From NCBI GenBank assembly GCA_905233945.1, contig CAJOFY010000005.1, forward strand, positions 78,698 through 142,697: 64,000 nucleotides of DNA. Reading direction: 5' to 3'. The position numbers were made by a program, and so were the translations under genes. Shown piece by piece: positions 32,879-42,932 of the stretch; position 1 is the stretch's first letter; the number at the start of each line of letters is the position of its first letter. The notes beneath the pieces were generated by a model. That model was not told where the DNA came from. It saw nothing but the letters and a program-made list of their open reading frames with translations, and did not search any database. This stretch comes from an uncultured bacterium. Its GTDB lineage: Bacteria; UBP6; UBA1177.

Positions 32879-34257
32879 TATTTTTCCAGAAAATCGGTGA
32901 GGATAGTCTCTTTAATGTTGAAATAGTCGTCGTAGCTGATGATATCAATCGCTTTTCCGCCGTAGACAACTTCAGGAAAACCTGTCATTTTCCCGAGAAG
33001 TTCCCCGCTTTCTGTTTTAAAAAGATAAAATGAAATTTCGGAAGGACTTAGGATATTTGTTTCTTTGAAAACTGTGTGGGCGGAATCGATGTGAATGAGC
33101 GTTATGAATATTTCGGGGGAGTCAGTTGCCTTAGGAAAGGTGTAGCTTAATTCTTTTTCGAGAGAATTTGTTGAATATTTTCCGATTATTATGTTTTTTG
33201 CATCTTCTTTGCCGGTTTCTGTGGCAATGTAGAAAGTGCTGCCGGAAAACCCGGTTATGTTGATGACTTTCACGTCAAGATCCGAGGTGTGTTCGAAAAT
33301 CCTTTCACCGGTCGAAATGTCGAAAATATAGACTTTGTCAAAGTAGTTTTCAGCGGTTTCGGCATCCTGCGGATCAAGATTCCTGACTGTAAAAGCGGCA
33401 AGCGAAACTTCCTCGTTGCAAGAGAGGATTGTCGTTCCGGCACGCGGATAATTCCAGTATTCCTGGCCGTTTTTTACAAAAAGAACCGAAAAAAACTCTT
33501 CGCTCTGGGCGATGACGAAGCCGTCGTTTATGCAGCGGACTTTTCCGGAATAAGGCTGGAGCCACTCACTTTCGCCGGTTGAGATGCCGTAACCGTCGAT
33601 AAAATCGTAATCGGCGAGCACTGTTTCAGGGAATGTGTGAAAATCATTGAGATTCTCAAGCGGATCTGTCGCCCAGACTTTTTTACCGTCAGAAAGTTTG
33701 AGTGCAGTGATTCCGGAGAGGTCTGTGCCGTAGAAAAAAAGATTTTCCTCGATTCTGAACTCGGCTGCAAGAGTTTCATCGCTGTTTAAAGCCGTTTCCC
33801 AGATTTTTTTGCCGCTTTCTATGTCAAATGAGCATATCGAATTTTCCCTGCAGAGAGTGTAAACCTTGCCGTTTTCGACTGTAAAACCTTTTGAATCCGG
33901 TGAAAAGACGAGTTTCGAGACGGTTTCAAAAACTGTTTTACCGGTTTTGCTGTCAAGAAGGCAGACGTAGTCTTTTTTGCAGTTGCAGGCGACGAGCTCT
34001 CCGAAAATTTTTACATCCGGAGTCATCGGATGGCCTGAAATGTTGCGTTCCCACTTTTCCAAAAACGGTGAAATAGCTGCGGCAAAAAGGTAGTTCTGCT
34101 GGTCTTTCTGATAGATGACATACAAATTATCCTTTTCCGAAGTGTAGAACAGCATCTTTCCGTTTTTGTGGAAAGTTTCGCTGCACGAAACGCACAGAAG
34201 CAGAGAAAAAACAAGTGAAATCAATAAAAAATTGTTGCTGAAAATTACTTTTTTCAT
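32878..34257 (-). CDS. PQQ-like beta-propeller lipoprotein
   Basis: A lipoprotein signal (LVFSLLLCVSC) precedes about 430 residues of repeated beta blades with the PQQ/quinoprotein-like pattern: CLLDSKTGKTVFET, CSFDIESGKKIWETAL, TALKLSDGKKVWATDPL, YIFDISTGERIFEHTS and YLFKTESGELLGKMTG. Such propellers usually scaffold protein complexes, as BamB does, rather than bind PQQ. The start overlaps the LytM gene end by four bases. It is probably anchored in the periplasm. Confidence 0.75.
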   Translation of the reverse strand: MKKVIFSNNFLLISLVFSLLLCVSCSETFHKNGKMLFYTSEKDNLYVIYQKDQQNYLFAAAISPFLEKWERNISGHPMTPDVKIFGELVACNCKKDYVCLLDSKTGKTVFETVSKLVFSPDSKGFTVENGKVYTLCRENSICSFDIESGKKIWETALNSDETLAAEFRIEENLFFYGTDLSGITALKLSDGKKVWATDPLENLNDFHTFPETVLADYDFIDGYGISTGESEWLQPYSGKVRCINDGFVIAQSEEFFSVLFVKNGQEYWNYPRAGTTILSCNEEVSLAAFTVRNLDPQDAETAENYFDKVYIFDISTGERIFEHTSDLDVKVINITGFSGSTFYIATETGKEDAKNIIIGKYSTNSLEKELSYTFPKATDSPEIFITLIHIDSAHTVFKETNILSPSEISFYLFKTESGELLGKMTGFPEVVYGGKAIDIISYDDYFNIKETILTDFLEK

Positions 34258-35507
34258 TTTTTTATGTTTTCTGACGACGATAATTTATCTTCTTTTATAA
34301 AAAAACTTCTTTTGTTGCCGAGAGCTTTTTCGAGCTGGAGCGTTCTTTTTGTTGAAAGTGTCCTGAAGTTGCCCGAAATATCGAACGGAGCGGTCCACAC
34401 TCTTTCGTAGGTGTAAAGCAGCGGATCGACTGTCTGACCGTTCTGCATTACTGTGAAATGCAGGTGCGGTGCGGTCGAACGCCCAGTATTGCCTGCTCCG
34501 GCTATGATTTCGCCGCGGGTGACTTTTCTGCCGTTTGTGGTGAGAAATCTGTTCAGGTGTCCGTAAATCGTGCGGAGACCGTTGCCGTGATCAATGACAA
34601 TCGCCTTGCCCAGGCCCCCTTTCGGGCCTGCAAATATGACTGTTCCGCTTTCCGCAGCCCTGACAGGAGTATCGATTTTTGCCAGAATATCAACTCCGCT
34701 GTGAAATTTTTTATGCTTGTTGAACGGATCTTTGCGTGTGCCGTAGTAGCTCGTTATCCTGCCGCTGTCTATCGGCGCGCGGAAATCTCCGGGCGGAGAG
34801 AGGACGACAGTGTGCCCGGAAACGAAGTAATCGCCGTAGATGTAGTCGCGGAATGCGGTCATCGTGAAGTCTCCGATATTGGCGCTTTTGACTGAAAAAC
34901 CGAGAATCCCGTAAGTTTTTACGAGAATGTCGTTGTCAAAGATCCCTTTTATCATAAAGGCAATCGAATCGCCGGGTTTCAGCTTGTCGAGAATGCCCCA
35001 GTCCCAGATGAGACGCTCTTTCGCGATTTCGTAAAACTGCGGATCGTCGTCTTTAAGCGAGTTTTTTATCGTGTAAAAACGGATCATCGTCTTTTCTTCG
35101 AGTTCTATAGGCTCGTTTTTTCTGACAAATTCGCGACCGCGGCGGACAAACGAGATTTTTTCCCCTTTTGAATTGTTTTTGTAGTGGTGCAGATCGTAGG
35201 AAACCGTTCTGTTCCCGGCATTCGTTACCGAAAAAACGTCTCCGTTCATGAACTTCGTGAGTCCCGCCTGCTTTTTATAGAGTTCTTTCGCGTTGTCCCA
35301 CGTGTCGCTTCCCAGAATTTCGGCGAAAAAATCGTTGTAGGAACTTTCGGGAACCTGCAGATGAGTCGTTTCGATGATTTTTTTGCCGCTTTTGTTGTTC
35401 CAGCCGAGGTCGAAGTTCACGTCTTTTTTCAGAGATTCGAAGTAGAGGAATGCGGAGAGCGCCGTAATGAGTGAAACGACAACGAATGTCAGGACGATTT
35501 TCTTCAT
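34254..35507 (-). CDS. M23 (LytM) family metallopeptidase, membrane-anchored
   Basis: Peptidoglycan endopeptidase or EnvC-like amidase activator. An N-terminal helix (IVLTFVVVSLITALSAFLYF) anchors a periplasmic region of about 230 residues. The LytM domain has HSGVDILAKIDTPVRAAESGTVIFAG and YGHLNRFLTTNGRKVTRGEIIAGAGNTGRSTAPHLHF: the zinc ligands HxxxD and HxH are all present, so it should be active. Length is 417. It overlaps the ABC ATPase gene upstream and the propeller lipoprotein gene downstream by four bases each. Confidence 0.9.
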   Translation of the reverse strand: MKKIVLTFVVVSLITALSAFLYFESLKKDVNFDLGWNNKSGKKIIETTHLQVPESSYNDFFAEILGSDTWDNAKELYKKQAGLTKFMNGDVFSVTNAGNRTVSYDLHHYKNNSKGEKISFVRRGREFVRKNEPIELEEKTMIRFYTIKNSLKDDDPQFYEIAKERLIWDWGILDKLKPGDSIAFMIKGIFDNDILVKTYGILGFSVKSANIGDFTMTAFRDYIYGDYFVSGHTVVLSPPGDFRAPIDSGRITSYYGTRKDPFNKHKKFHSGVDILAKIDTPVRAAESGTVIFAGPKGGLGKAIVIDHGNGLRTIYGHLNRFLTTNGRKVTRGEIIAGAGNTGRSTAPHLHFTVMQNGQTVDPLLYTYERVWTAPFDISGNFRTLSTKRTLQLEKALGNKRSFFIKEDKLSSSENIKK

Positions 35508-36601
35508 AAATTATTGATTTTACTTGATATTCTTGTTTGAGCCGAGAAGTCGAAGAAGTGGAGCTTTTCGTGTTTCAGCGAGAGTGCGATCCTGCTTCCG
35601 ATGTCGAAGTTCCGTGCTTTTTCCGATTCTGTTTCGACAGTTATCTTTACGTTTTCCGAAACGGAGACATGGATGAGCGACATTCTTCCCAAAGCCTCGA
35701 CGATTTCGACAGTTCCTTTGATTTCAGGCTCTTTTTCGTCGAAAAGGAAGTCCTGCGGACGTGCTCCGGCAATGATTTTTTCGGGATTGAAACCATCTTC
35801 TGCCGGAACTTTGATTTTTATGTTTTCTCCGCTCAGAATCAGATTTTCACCGTCTCTTTTTGCCTCTAGTTCAAGCAGATTCATCGAAGGCGAGCCGATG
35901 AATCCTGCGACAAATATATTCTGCGGAGTGTCGAAAAGTTCCGCCGGAGTTCCCACCTGCTGGATAATTCCTTTGTTGAGAACAACGATTCTGTCAGCGA
36001 GCGTCATAGCCTCGACCTGGTCGTGCGTTACATAGATTATCGTGGTTTTGAGGCGTTCGTGAAGCTTTTTGAGTTCGACCCTCATCTGTGTTCTGAGTGA
36101 AGCGTCAAGGTTGGAAAGCGGTTCGTCGAAAAGGAAAACCTTCGGATCTCTGACAATGGCGCGGCCCATAGCGACTCTCTGACGCTGGCCGCCGCTCATC
36201 TGCTTGGGAAGCCTGTCGAGAAGATGTGTGATGTCGAGCATTTTTGCGGCTTCCTCGACTTTTTTGTCGATTTCGGCTTTCGGCATCTTTCTCATTTTGA
36301 GGGCGAAGGCCATGTTTTCGCGCACTGTCATGTGCGGATAAAGGGCGTAACTCTGGAAAACCATTGCTATGTCTCGGTCTTTCGGGGCGACATCGTTGAC
36401 TACTCTGTCTCCGATTTTTATGTTTCCGCCGGTGATCGTCTCAAGACCTGCGAGAGTGCGGAGAAGCGTTGATTTACCGCAGCCTGACGGACCGACAAGG
36501 ACAAGAAATTCGCCGTCTTTCACCGTTAAATCAATCCCTTTTAGGATGGTTGTCTCCTCGTTGTATTTTTTGACGACTTTTTCAAAAGTAACCGATGCCA
36601 T
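35504..36601 (-). CDS. MalK/UgpC/MsmX-type sugar ABC transporter ATPase
   Basis: Energises import of sugars or glycerol phosphate. Walker A is GPSGCGKST (about residues 37-45), followed by the Q-loop VFQSYALYPHMTVRENM, signature MSGGQRQRVAMGRA, Walker B VFLFDEPLSNLD and switch VTHDQ. A TOBE-type C-terminal domain (IIAGARPQDFLFDEKEP) marks the MalK subfamily. Length of 365 is standard. No permease or binding-protein gene adjoins; instead a LytM peptidase gene overlaps its 3' end. It may serve several distant permeases, as MsmX does. The start follows GGAGGTGG. Confidence 0.92.
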   Translation of the reverse strand: MASVTFEKVVKKYNEETTILKGIDLTVKDGEFLVLVGPSGCGKSTLLRTLAGLETITGGNIKIGDRVVNDVAPKDRDIAMVFQSYALYPHMTVRENMAFALKMRKMPKAEIDKKVEEAAKMLDITHLLDRLPKQMSGGQRQRVAMGRAIVRDPKVFLFDEPLSNLDASLRTQMRVELKKLHERLKTTIIYVTHDQVEAMTLADRIVVLNKGIIQQVGTPAELFDTPQNIFVAGFIGSPSMNLLELEAKRDGENLILSGENIKIKVPAEDGFNPEKIIAGARPQDFLFDEKEPEIKGTVEIVEALGRMSLIHVSVSENVKITVETESEKARNFDIGSRIALSLKHEKLHFFDFSAQTRISSKINNL

Positions 36602-36628
36602 ATATCCACCTCCAACAAAAAACCGCCT

Positions 36629-36656
36629 ATTATAGACAAAATTTAAATAATATCAA
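36629..36656 (-). promoter_or_regulatory. Candidate sigma-70 promoter of the MalK-LytM operon
   Basis: Minus strand TTGATA (36656-36651), 16-bp spacer, consensus TATAAT (36634-36629). Confidence 0.55.
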
Positions 36657-36676
36657 AAGTTTGGTGTTTTTTTGAT

Positions 36677-36694
36677 GAAAAAAGCGCTTTTTTC
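36677..36694. promoter_or_regulatory. Perfect 18-bp palindrome between divergent promoters
   Basis: GAAAAAAGCGCTTTTTTC is fully self-complementary. It sits 20 bp behind the minus-strand -35 and 8 bp before the plus-strand -35. It could be an operator for both units, or simply an A/T-rich hairpin. Confidence 0.4.
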
Positions 36695-36702
36695 GGAGCA
36701 AG

Positions 36703-36730
36703 TTGCATAAAATTTGTTTGTCTGTAAAAT
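36703..36730 (+). promoter_or_regulatory. Candidate sigma-70 promoter of the MopE-like lipoprotein gene
   Basis: TTGCAT at 36703-36708, 16-bp spacer, TAAAAT at 36725-36730, 35 bp before ATG 36766. Confidence 0.5.
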
Positions 36731-36765
36731 TTCCTGCCGAGTTTTTTTGACTGATGGAGGCCAGA

Positions 36766-38334
36766 ATGAAAAAGATTTCTCTTGTGTTTATCATGCTTCT
36801 CGCGTTCTTTATCGTTTCATGCGGCGGCGGCGGGGAAGAATGCGAACAGAACGAAGACTGCGCAAGCGGTTTCATCTGCGACGAAAGCATTAAAGAATGC
36901 GTGCCTGAAGCCAAATCGGGAGAGGAAGGTGAGAACAGCGGTGCTTCTGAAGGGGAAAAACCTGACGGAAGTGCCGCTGAAGGCACTTCGGACGCGGACC
37001 AGGAGGGGCCTCACGAAGGCGGCATCTATGTCACATGCACTCCAGGCGAGAGAAAGGAATGCTACGAAGGACCGAGCGGGACACTTGATAAAGGATTATG
37101 CAAAGCCGGTTACAAAGAGTGTGTCGAGGACGGAAGCGACTGGAGCGAATGCCGTGATCAGGTGCTTCCGATAGCTGAAATATGCGGCGACGGCATAGAC
37201 CAGGACTGTGACGGCAGTGATCTTACTCCGGAAACTGCGGATGACATTGACGGTGATGGCTACACTTACTGCACTGGTGATTGCTGTGAAACGACATGGG
37301 ACTGCCAGGTGGATCCTGAAAAAGTTAACCCGTCATCGTTTGAAGTGCCGGAAAACGGTGCCGACGACAACTGCAACGGTCAAGTTGATGAGGTCGTTTC
37401 AGCATGCGACAGCGGTATAAATCAGGGAACCACAAACCCGATAGATATGGCGCAGTCGATGGATCTCTGTCCAGTTACGGAAAGCCAGACTTTTGGTGTT
37501 ATCAGCGCGAAACTTCTTTTCCCTGACGGCACGGAAGGTGAGATTCCTGCTCAGCAGCACGCTGTTCTCACTGCTTTCGGCAATGTTCTGAAACCTAAGG
37601 CCGGAAGCTCATTTCTTGCATTTTCAACTGGTTCTGTAACAGAACCTGGCGATCTGAGTGTTAATAACGAGACTTCGAGTGGTGCCCCTGACGACTGGTT
37701 CCAGGCAAACGGCGGGACTAATTTTCCTGATGCACCGTCATGTCAGGGCGGGCTCATCAATCAAGGCGGTGATCCGGGGCAGCCTCCGGTTAACGATCCT
37801 GTTATGCTAGAACTTATGATCAGGGCTCCTAAAAACGCGGCAGCCTTCGGAGTCGGCGTTTATTTTATAAGCAGTGAATTTCCGCAATATGTCTGCCAGT
37901 ATAACGATTTTTTTGTTATGCTTCTTGATACAGCTTTTGTATCGACGGACCAGAATATGCAGAATCCTTCCGACAAAAATATCGCAAGAGACAGCCTTAA
38001 CAATCCGCTCGGCATAAACCTTGCTAAATCGGGACTTTTCAATGTCTGCTGTCCCAGAAACGCTTATCCGAGCTGTGTTGATGACAACGAGTTGAAAGGT
38101 ACAGCTTTTACACCTAACCAGTGTCCCAGCGGCATAATGGGTACTGTAACTATGGAGAGTGCACATGGTGCGACCGGCTGGCTCGAAGTCCGCGGAAATA
38201 TTGTTCCAGGAGAGGATTTCAAACTCAGAATGGCAATATGGGATACGAAAGATCACGCTCTAGACAGCATGGTTATTCTTGACAATTTTACTTGGTATGA
38301 AACAGCTCAGAAACCGGGTATTGCTCCGAAATGA
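36766..38334 (+). CDS. Lipoprotein with MopE-like Asp/Cys-rich putative metal-binding motif
   Basis: ATG 36766 lies after TGGAGG; an ATG at 36754 overlaps that site. The lipobox is LLAFFIVSC. Next come an EGF-like Cys block (ECEQNEDCASGFICDESIKEC), an acidic linker and a MopE-type motif (EICGDGIDQDCDGSD, DIDGDGYTYCTGDC, GADDNCNGQVDE, about 135-210). This motif recurs in myxobacterial and related surface proteins and probably binds Ca or Cu. The C-terminal 300 residues look like a beta-sandwich with Cys pairs. Length 522. No enzyme motif is seen; a surface protein is likely. Confidence 0.75.
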   Translation: MKKISLVFIMLLAFFIVSCGGGGEECEQNEDCASGFICDESIKECVPEAKSGEEGENSGASEGEKPDGSAAEGTSDADQEGPHEGGIYVTCTPGERKECYEGPSGTLDKGLCKAGYKECVEDGSDWSECRDQVLPIAEICGDGIDQDCDGSDLTPETADDIDGDGYTYCTGDCCETTWDCQVDPEKVNPSSFEVPENGADDNCNGQVDEVVSACDSGINQGTTNPIDMAQSMDLCPVTESQTFGVISAKLLFPDGTEGEIPAQQHAVLTAFGNVLKPKAGSSFLAFSTGSVTEPGDLSVNNETSSGAPDDWFQANGGTNFPDAPSCQGGLINQGGDPGQPPVNDPVMLELMIRAPKNAAAFGVGVYFISSEFPQYVCQYNDFFVMLLDTAFVSTDQNMQNPSDKNIARDSLNNPLGINLAKSGLFNVCCPRNAYPSCVDDNELKGTAFTPNQCPSGIMGTVTMESAHGATGWLEVRGNIVPGEDFKLRMAIWDTKDHALDSMVILDNFTWYETAQKPGIAPK

Positions 38335-38354
38335 TTTCGTTTTAATTCAATAAA

Positions 38355-38382
38355 TTGACAAAATATTGATTTTGCGTAATAT
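38355..38382 (+). promoter_or_regulatory. Candidate sigma-70 promoter of the LysM gene
   Basis: TTGACA at 38355-38360, 16-bp spacer, TAATAT at 38377-38382, 48 bp before ATG 38431. Confidence 0.6.
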
Positions 38383-38430
38383 AACACGGTTTTTTTTGTT
38401 TTATCTTATAATAGATATATGGAGTTTTTG

Positions 38431-39705
38431 ATGAAAACGATGATTTTTGCTTTCGTTTTGATGTTTTCAACTCTTATGTTTGCAGAGGAAGTTCCACCGG
38501 CAAGTGCTGAAGAAGTTCCTGTTCCCGATTTTATCAACCTTGACAATGCCGATCTTAATTCGGCACCGGAAACTTACGAGGTCGCTCCAGGGGATACGCT
38601 TTGGGATATAAGCGAAAAAGAGCTTAAAAGCCCTTGGTATTGGCCTAAAGTATGGTCTCTCAACCCGCAGATCCAGAATCCGCACAGAATTTATCCCGGT
38701 GATAAAATTTCTTTCCGTCCCACCGGCGAAATGATGATGCCTGGAGAGGAAGGCGCAGGTGCAAACGGTGGTGAGTATGGTGAAAACGGCGAAGGTTACA
38801 GCGCGGAATACGAGGATGAAGGCGAAACCGATTCTCTTGCGCAGACTGGCAAAACTCTTGATGCAACACCTGAAAATTACAAAAGTTTTGTGAAATTAGG
38901 CGGTAAATACAGAATCGACAGGTTCAAACAGATTGATGACACGATTTTTGATGTCGTTCAGAAAGGCTTTGTCGGTAATACAGAAGAGGAAAAGCTGGCA
39001 AAAATAATCGCTTCCTTTGAGCCGAAAGAGCTTCTTGCAACAGGCGACAACGTATATGTCGAGCTCGGCGATGATGATGAGGAGGAGGAAGAGGACAAAG
39101 ACGGAAAGAAAAAAGAAAAACCGCATTTCCAGATCGGTGACTATGTTGAAATTATCCACATTAAGGACAAGATCAAACATCCCGATACCGGCGACAAAAT
39201 CGGTTCTATTGTTGATATAGTCGGCAGAGGTAAAGTTCTTGATATCGGCAAAAAGAAGAAAGAGGAAGATAAAGACGATAAAGATACCCAGATTGCAACG
39301 GTCAAAATCGTAAAAGCTTATGACGCAATCGAACGCGGTTTCTATGTCCGCGAATACGTCGAGACCGAAGACAGCGTAAAAGTTACCGAGCCGGCATCAG
39401 ACATTAAGGCGAAAATCCTCACCGGTTACGACCCGACTTTCTTCTACGGTCCGAATTTCATCGTTTATCTTGACAAAGGCAGTGACGACGGCGTTGAAAA
39501 AGGCGTTATGCTCTCGGTTTACAGAAAGGGCGACGGTCTCAAAGAGTTCGAAGGCAAGTCTTCTCCTGCCGGCCTTCCATATGAAATGATAGGCGAACTT
39601 GTCGTTGTTCAGGTCGCAGAAAAAACTTCCGTTGCAATCATTACAAACAGCATCACCGCTCTTGAAGCCGGTGATACCGCGGTTTCGGGCGAGATTGAAG
39701 AATAA
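38431..39705 (+). CDS. LysM-domain cell-envelope protein
   Basis: A signal peptide (MKTMIFAFVLMFSTLMFA) is followed by one LysM domain at about residues 49-95 (YEVAPGDTLWDISEKELKSPWYWPKVWSLNPQ ... IYPGDKISF), which binds peptidoglycan. A Gly/Glu linker, a long acidic loop (DDDEEEEEDKDGKKKEK) and a beta-rich C-terminal region follow. The WYWPKVWSLNP wording is typical of LysM proteins in delta-type bacteria and spirochetes. ATG 38431 follows GGAG at 38421. The histidine kinase gene probably starts inside its last codons. Confidence 0.85.
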   Translation: MKTMIFAFVLMFSTLMFAEEVPPASAEEVPVPDFINLDNADLNSAPETYEVAPGDTLWDISEKELKSPWYWPKVWSLNPQIQNPHRIYPGDKISFRPTGEMMMPGEEGAGANGGEYGENGEGYSAEYEDEGETDSLAQTGKTLDATPENYKSFVKLGGKYRIDRFKQIDDTIFDVVQKGFVGNTEEEKLAKIIASFEPKELLATGDNVYVELGDDDEEEEEDKDGKKKEKPHFQIGDYVEIIHIKDKIKHPDTGDKIGSIVDIVGRGKVLDIGKKKKEEDKDDKDTQIATVKIVKAYDAIERGFYVREYVETEDSVKVTEPASDIKAKILTGYDPTFFYGPNFIVYLDKGSDDGVEKGVMLSVYRKGDGLKEFEGKSSPAGLPYEMIGELVVVQVAEKTSVAIITNSITALEAGDTAVSGEIEE

Positions 39706-41386
39706 GTTTCCCCTTTTTTTACCTCTTTTATTTTCATTTTTCCTCTTTCTTTTTGTCTGTTTCAATTTTACGGACTCCGATATTTTAAGCAGCGTCCTTG
39801 AAAAAGAGGGGCCTTTTTTTGCGAATGCAGGCAGTTTCAAGTCAGAACTTGACTCTTTTGACACTCTTATCGTGATGTACGAAAAGTCCGAGGAAAATGT
39901 TGTCTTGAATGATTTCCTTCTTGCCGGAGCGGCTTCTCTGAAACGTGATGCCGTGTTTGTGAATGAGGGAGGCGACGAAAGTCTTTCGGCGAGAATCGGG
40001 GAACTCTCCGGAAAAGCGGCGGACAAGACCGCGCTTCTTCTTGAGGCGCCCGTCGAGGAAAAAACGCATATTGCAGCCTCCTTGAGAAGCGACATCGCAA
40101 CTTTGAAGGATATGGTGGATCTCTCCGCGAGACAGAAAACCGGCCTTTTGAAATACACCTGCTTTATGTGGCTGGATTTTCTCAATAAAACCGTGCTTGC
40201 AGTTTCCGGTTTTTTTCTTGCAGCAGTTTTTTTACTGACTTTAATTGCATTCTGGAAAAAGAAAAAAATTGCAAAACTCACAGCTTTGATAGGTGTTTCT
40301 GAGGACGCGTCGCCTGAGACTGCGGCTGAGGAGATAAGAAAACTGACCTGTGCCAGCAGCGCGGAAGTCGACGAACTCGGAAAAAAACTTGCCCGCGAAC
40401 AGATTGTCGGAAAGCGGAAAGAGGATCTTCTCAACGCTATTCCGGAAGGGCTTTTGACTGTTTCTTCGGGGCTTGTGACATTTGTAAACAAGACAATGAA
40501 TGAATGGTTCGGCGTGAATCAGTCCGTAATAGGAGAGAACGCGAAAACTGTTTTTGAAAAAATAGGAACTGACGGTGCCGAGGGAAAATTCTCGGGCGGC
40601 GATGAGACCTATCAGCTTTCAATTTCAAAAAGTCAGAACGAAATCTTCTATATTTTCAGGAACATAACCGATTCGGAAGAACTTTCGAGCAAGCTGCTCA
40701 ATTCGGAGCGTTTAGCTTCCATCGGCGAAATGGCGGCACGGATCACGCACGAAATCAGAAACCCGCTCAACACGATAAAGATGAACAGCACATACCTTCT
40801 TGACAATGTCGAAAAAGTGGGCACAGAAAAAAAGAAGCAGCTTCTCACTCTGGTTGTCGGCGAAGTCGAACGGCTCGAGCAGATTACGAGCAAATACATG
40901 GGAATGGTGAATTACAGCAGAAGCGGCGCAGCTGACAACAGCGGAGTCTCGCTTCCTGCTGATCTTGCCGAGTTCCTGGCGTTTCACCGTCCAGAACTGC
41001 AGAAACGGAATATTGTTCTCGAACTCGGGAAAGGTGAGCCGCTTTCACTTTCAATCTCGCTGTCTTCTTTTAAGGAAATTATGCTGAACCTGCTGAAAAA
41101 CGCATGGGAAGAGCTTGAAAACGGCGGAAAAATAGCGGTAAACACCGGAAAAAACGGTAGCTTTGCAGTCGTTTCGGTCGAGGATTCCGGCAGAGGCATT
41201 CCTGAAAGCGAGCGCGAGGCTGTTTTTAAAAATTTCTATACAAACAAGCCCGGAGGCACCGGAATCGGTCTCAGCCATTCAAGAAAACTGGCGACTGAAG
41301 CGGGCGGGAAGCTTTATGTCGGAGATTCGAAGCTCGGCGGCGCGGCCTTTATTCTGGAACTTCCGCTGAAAAGGAAAGCCGGCTGA
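39695..41386 (+). CDS. Membrane sensor histidine kinase
   Basis: TTG 39695, overlapping the LysM gene by 11 bp, gives a proper N-terminal helix (KNKFPLFLPLLFSFFLFLFVCF); an ATG at 39599 would overlap by over 100 bp. A periplasmic segment ends at a second helix (VLAVSGFFLAAVFLLTLIAFW). A PAS-like region follows, then HisKA (ASIGEMAARITHEIRNPLNTIK, phospho-His near 352) and the ATPase domain (N box LLKNAWEELENGG, G1 VEDSGRGIPE, G2 GGTGIGLSHS). No response regulator gene adjoins. LysM coupling suggests envelope sensing. The TTG start is the least certain point. Confidence 0.85.
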   Translation: MKNKFPLFLPLLFSFFLFLFVCFNFTDSDILSSVLEKEGPFFANAGSFKSELDSFDTLIVMYEKSEENVVLNDFLLAGAASLKRDAVFVNEGGDESLSARIGELSGKAADKTALLLEAPVEEKTHIAASLRSDIATLKDMVDLSARQKTGLLKYTCFMWLDFLNKTVLAVSGFFLAAVFLLTLIAFWKKKKIAKLTALIGVSEDASPETAAEEIRKLTCASSAEVDELGKKLAREQIVGKRKEDLLNAIPEGLLTVSSGLVTFVNKTMNEWFGVNQSVIGENAKTVFEKIGTDGAEGKFSGGDETYQLSISKSQNEIFYIFRNITDSEELSSKLLNSERLASIGEMAARITHEIRNPLNTIKMNSTYLLDNVEKVGTEKKKQLLTLVVGEVERLEQITSKYMGMVNYSRSGAADNSGVSLPADLAEFLAFHRPELQKRNIVLELGKGEPLSLSISLSSFKEIMLNLLKNAWEELENGGKIAVNTGKNGSFAVVSVEDSGRGIPESEREAVFKNFYTNKPGGTGIGLSHSRKLATEAGGKLYVGDSKLGGAAFILELPLKRKAG

Positions 41387-41399
41387 ACCTGACGCTGCC

Positions 41400-41427
41400 T
41401 TGACTTCATTTTGCAACTCATTAAAAT
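41400..41427 (+). promoter_or_regulatory. Candidate sigma-70 promoter of guaB
   Basis: TTGACT at 41400-41405, 16-bp spacer, TAAAAT at 41422-41427, 36 bp before ATG 41464. Confidence 0.55.
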
Positions 41428-41445
41428 ACCGCAACTGATTGCTAA

Positions 41446-42915
<1,470 letters not shown>

Positions 42916-42932
42916 TAAAACAAAGGTGTTGC

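Noticed and set aside
39397-40491. 364-codon minus-strand frame across the LysM and kinase genes
   Set aside because: It spans two real genes in antisense and resembles no family; Ser/Arg/Phe-rich shadow.
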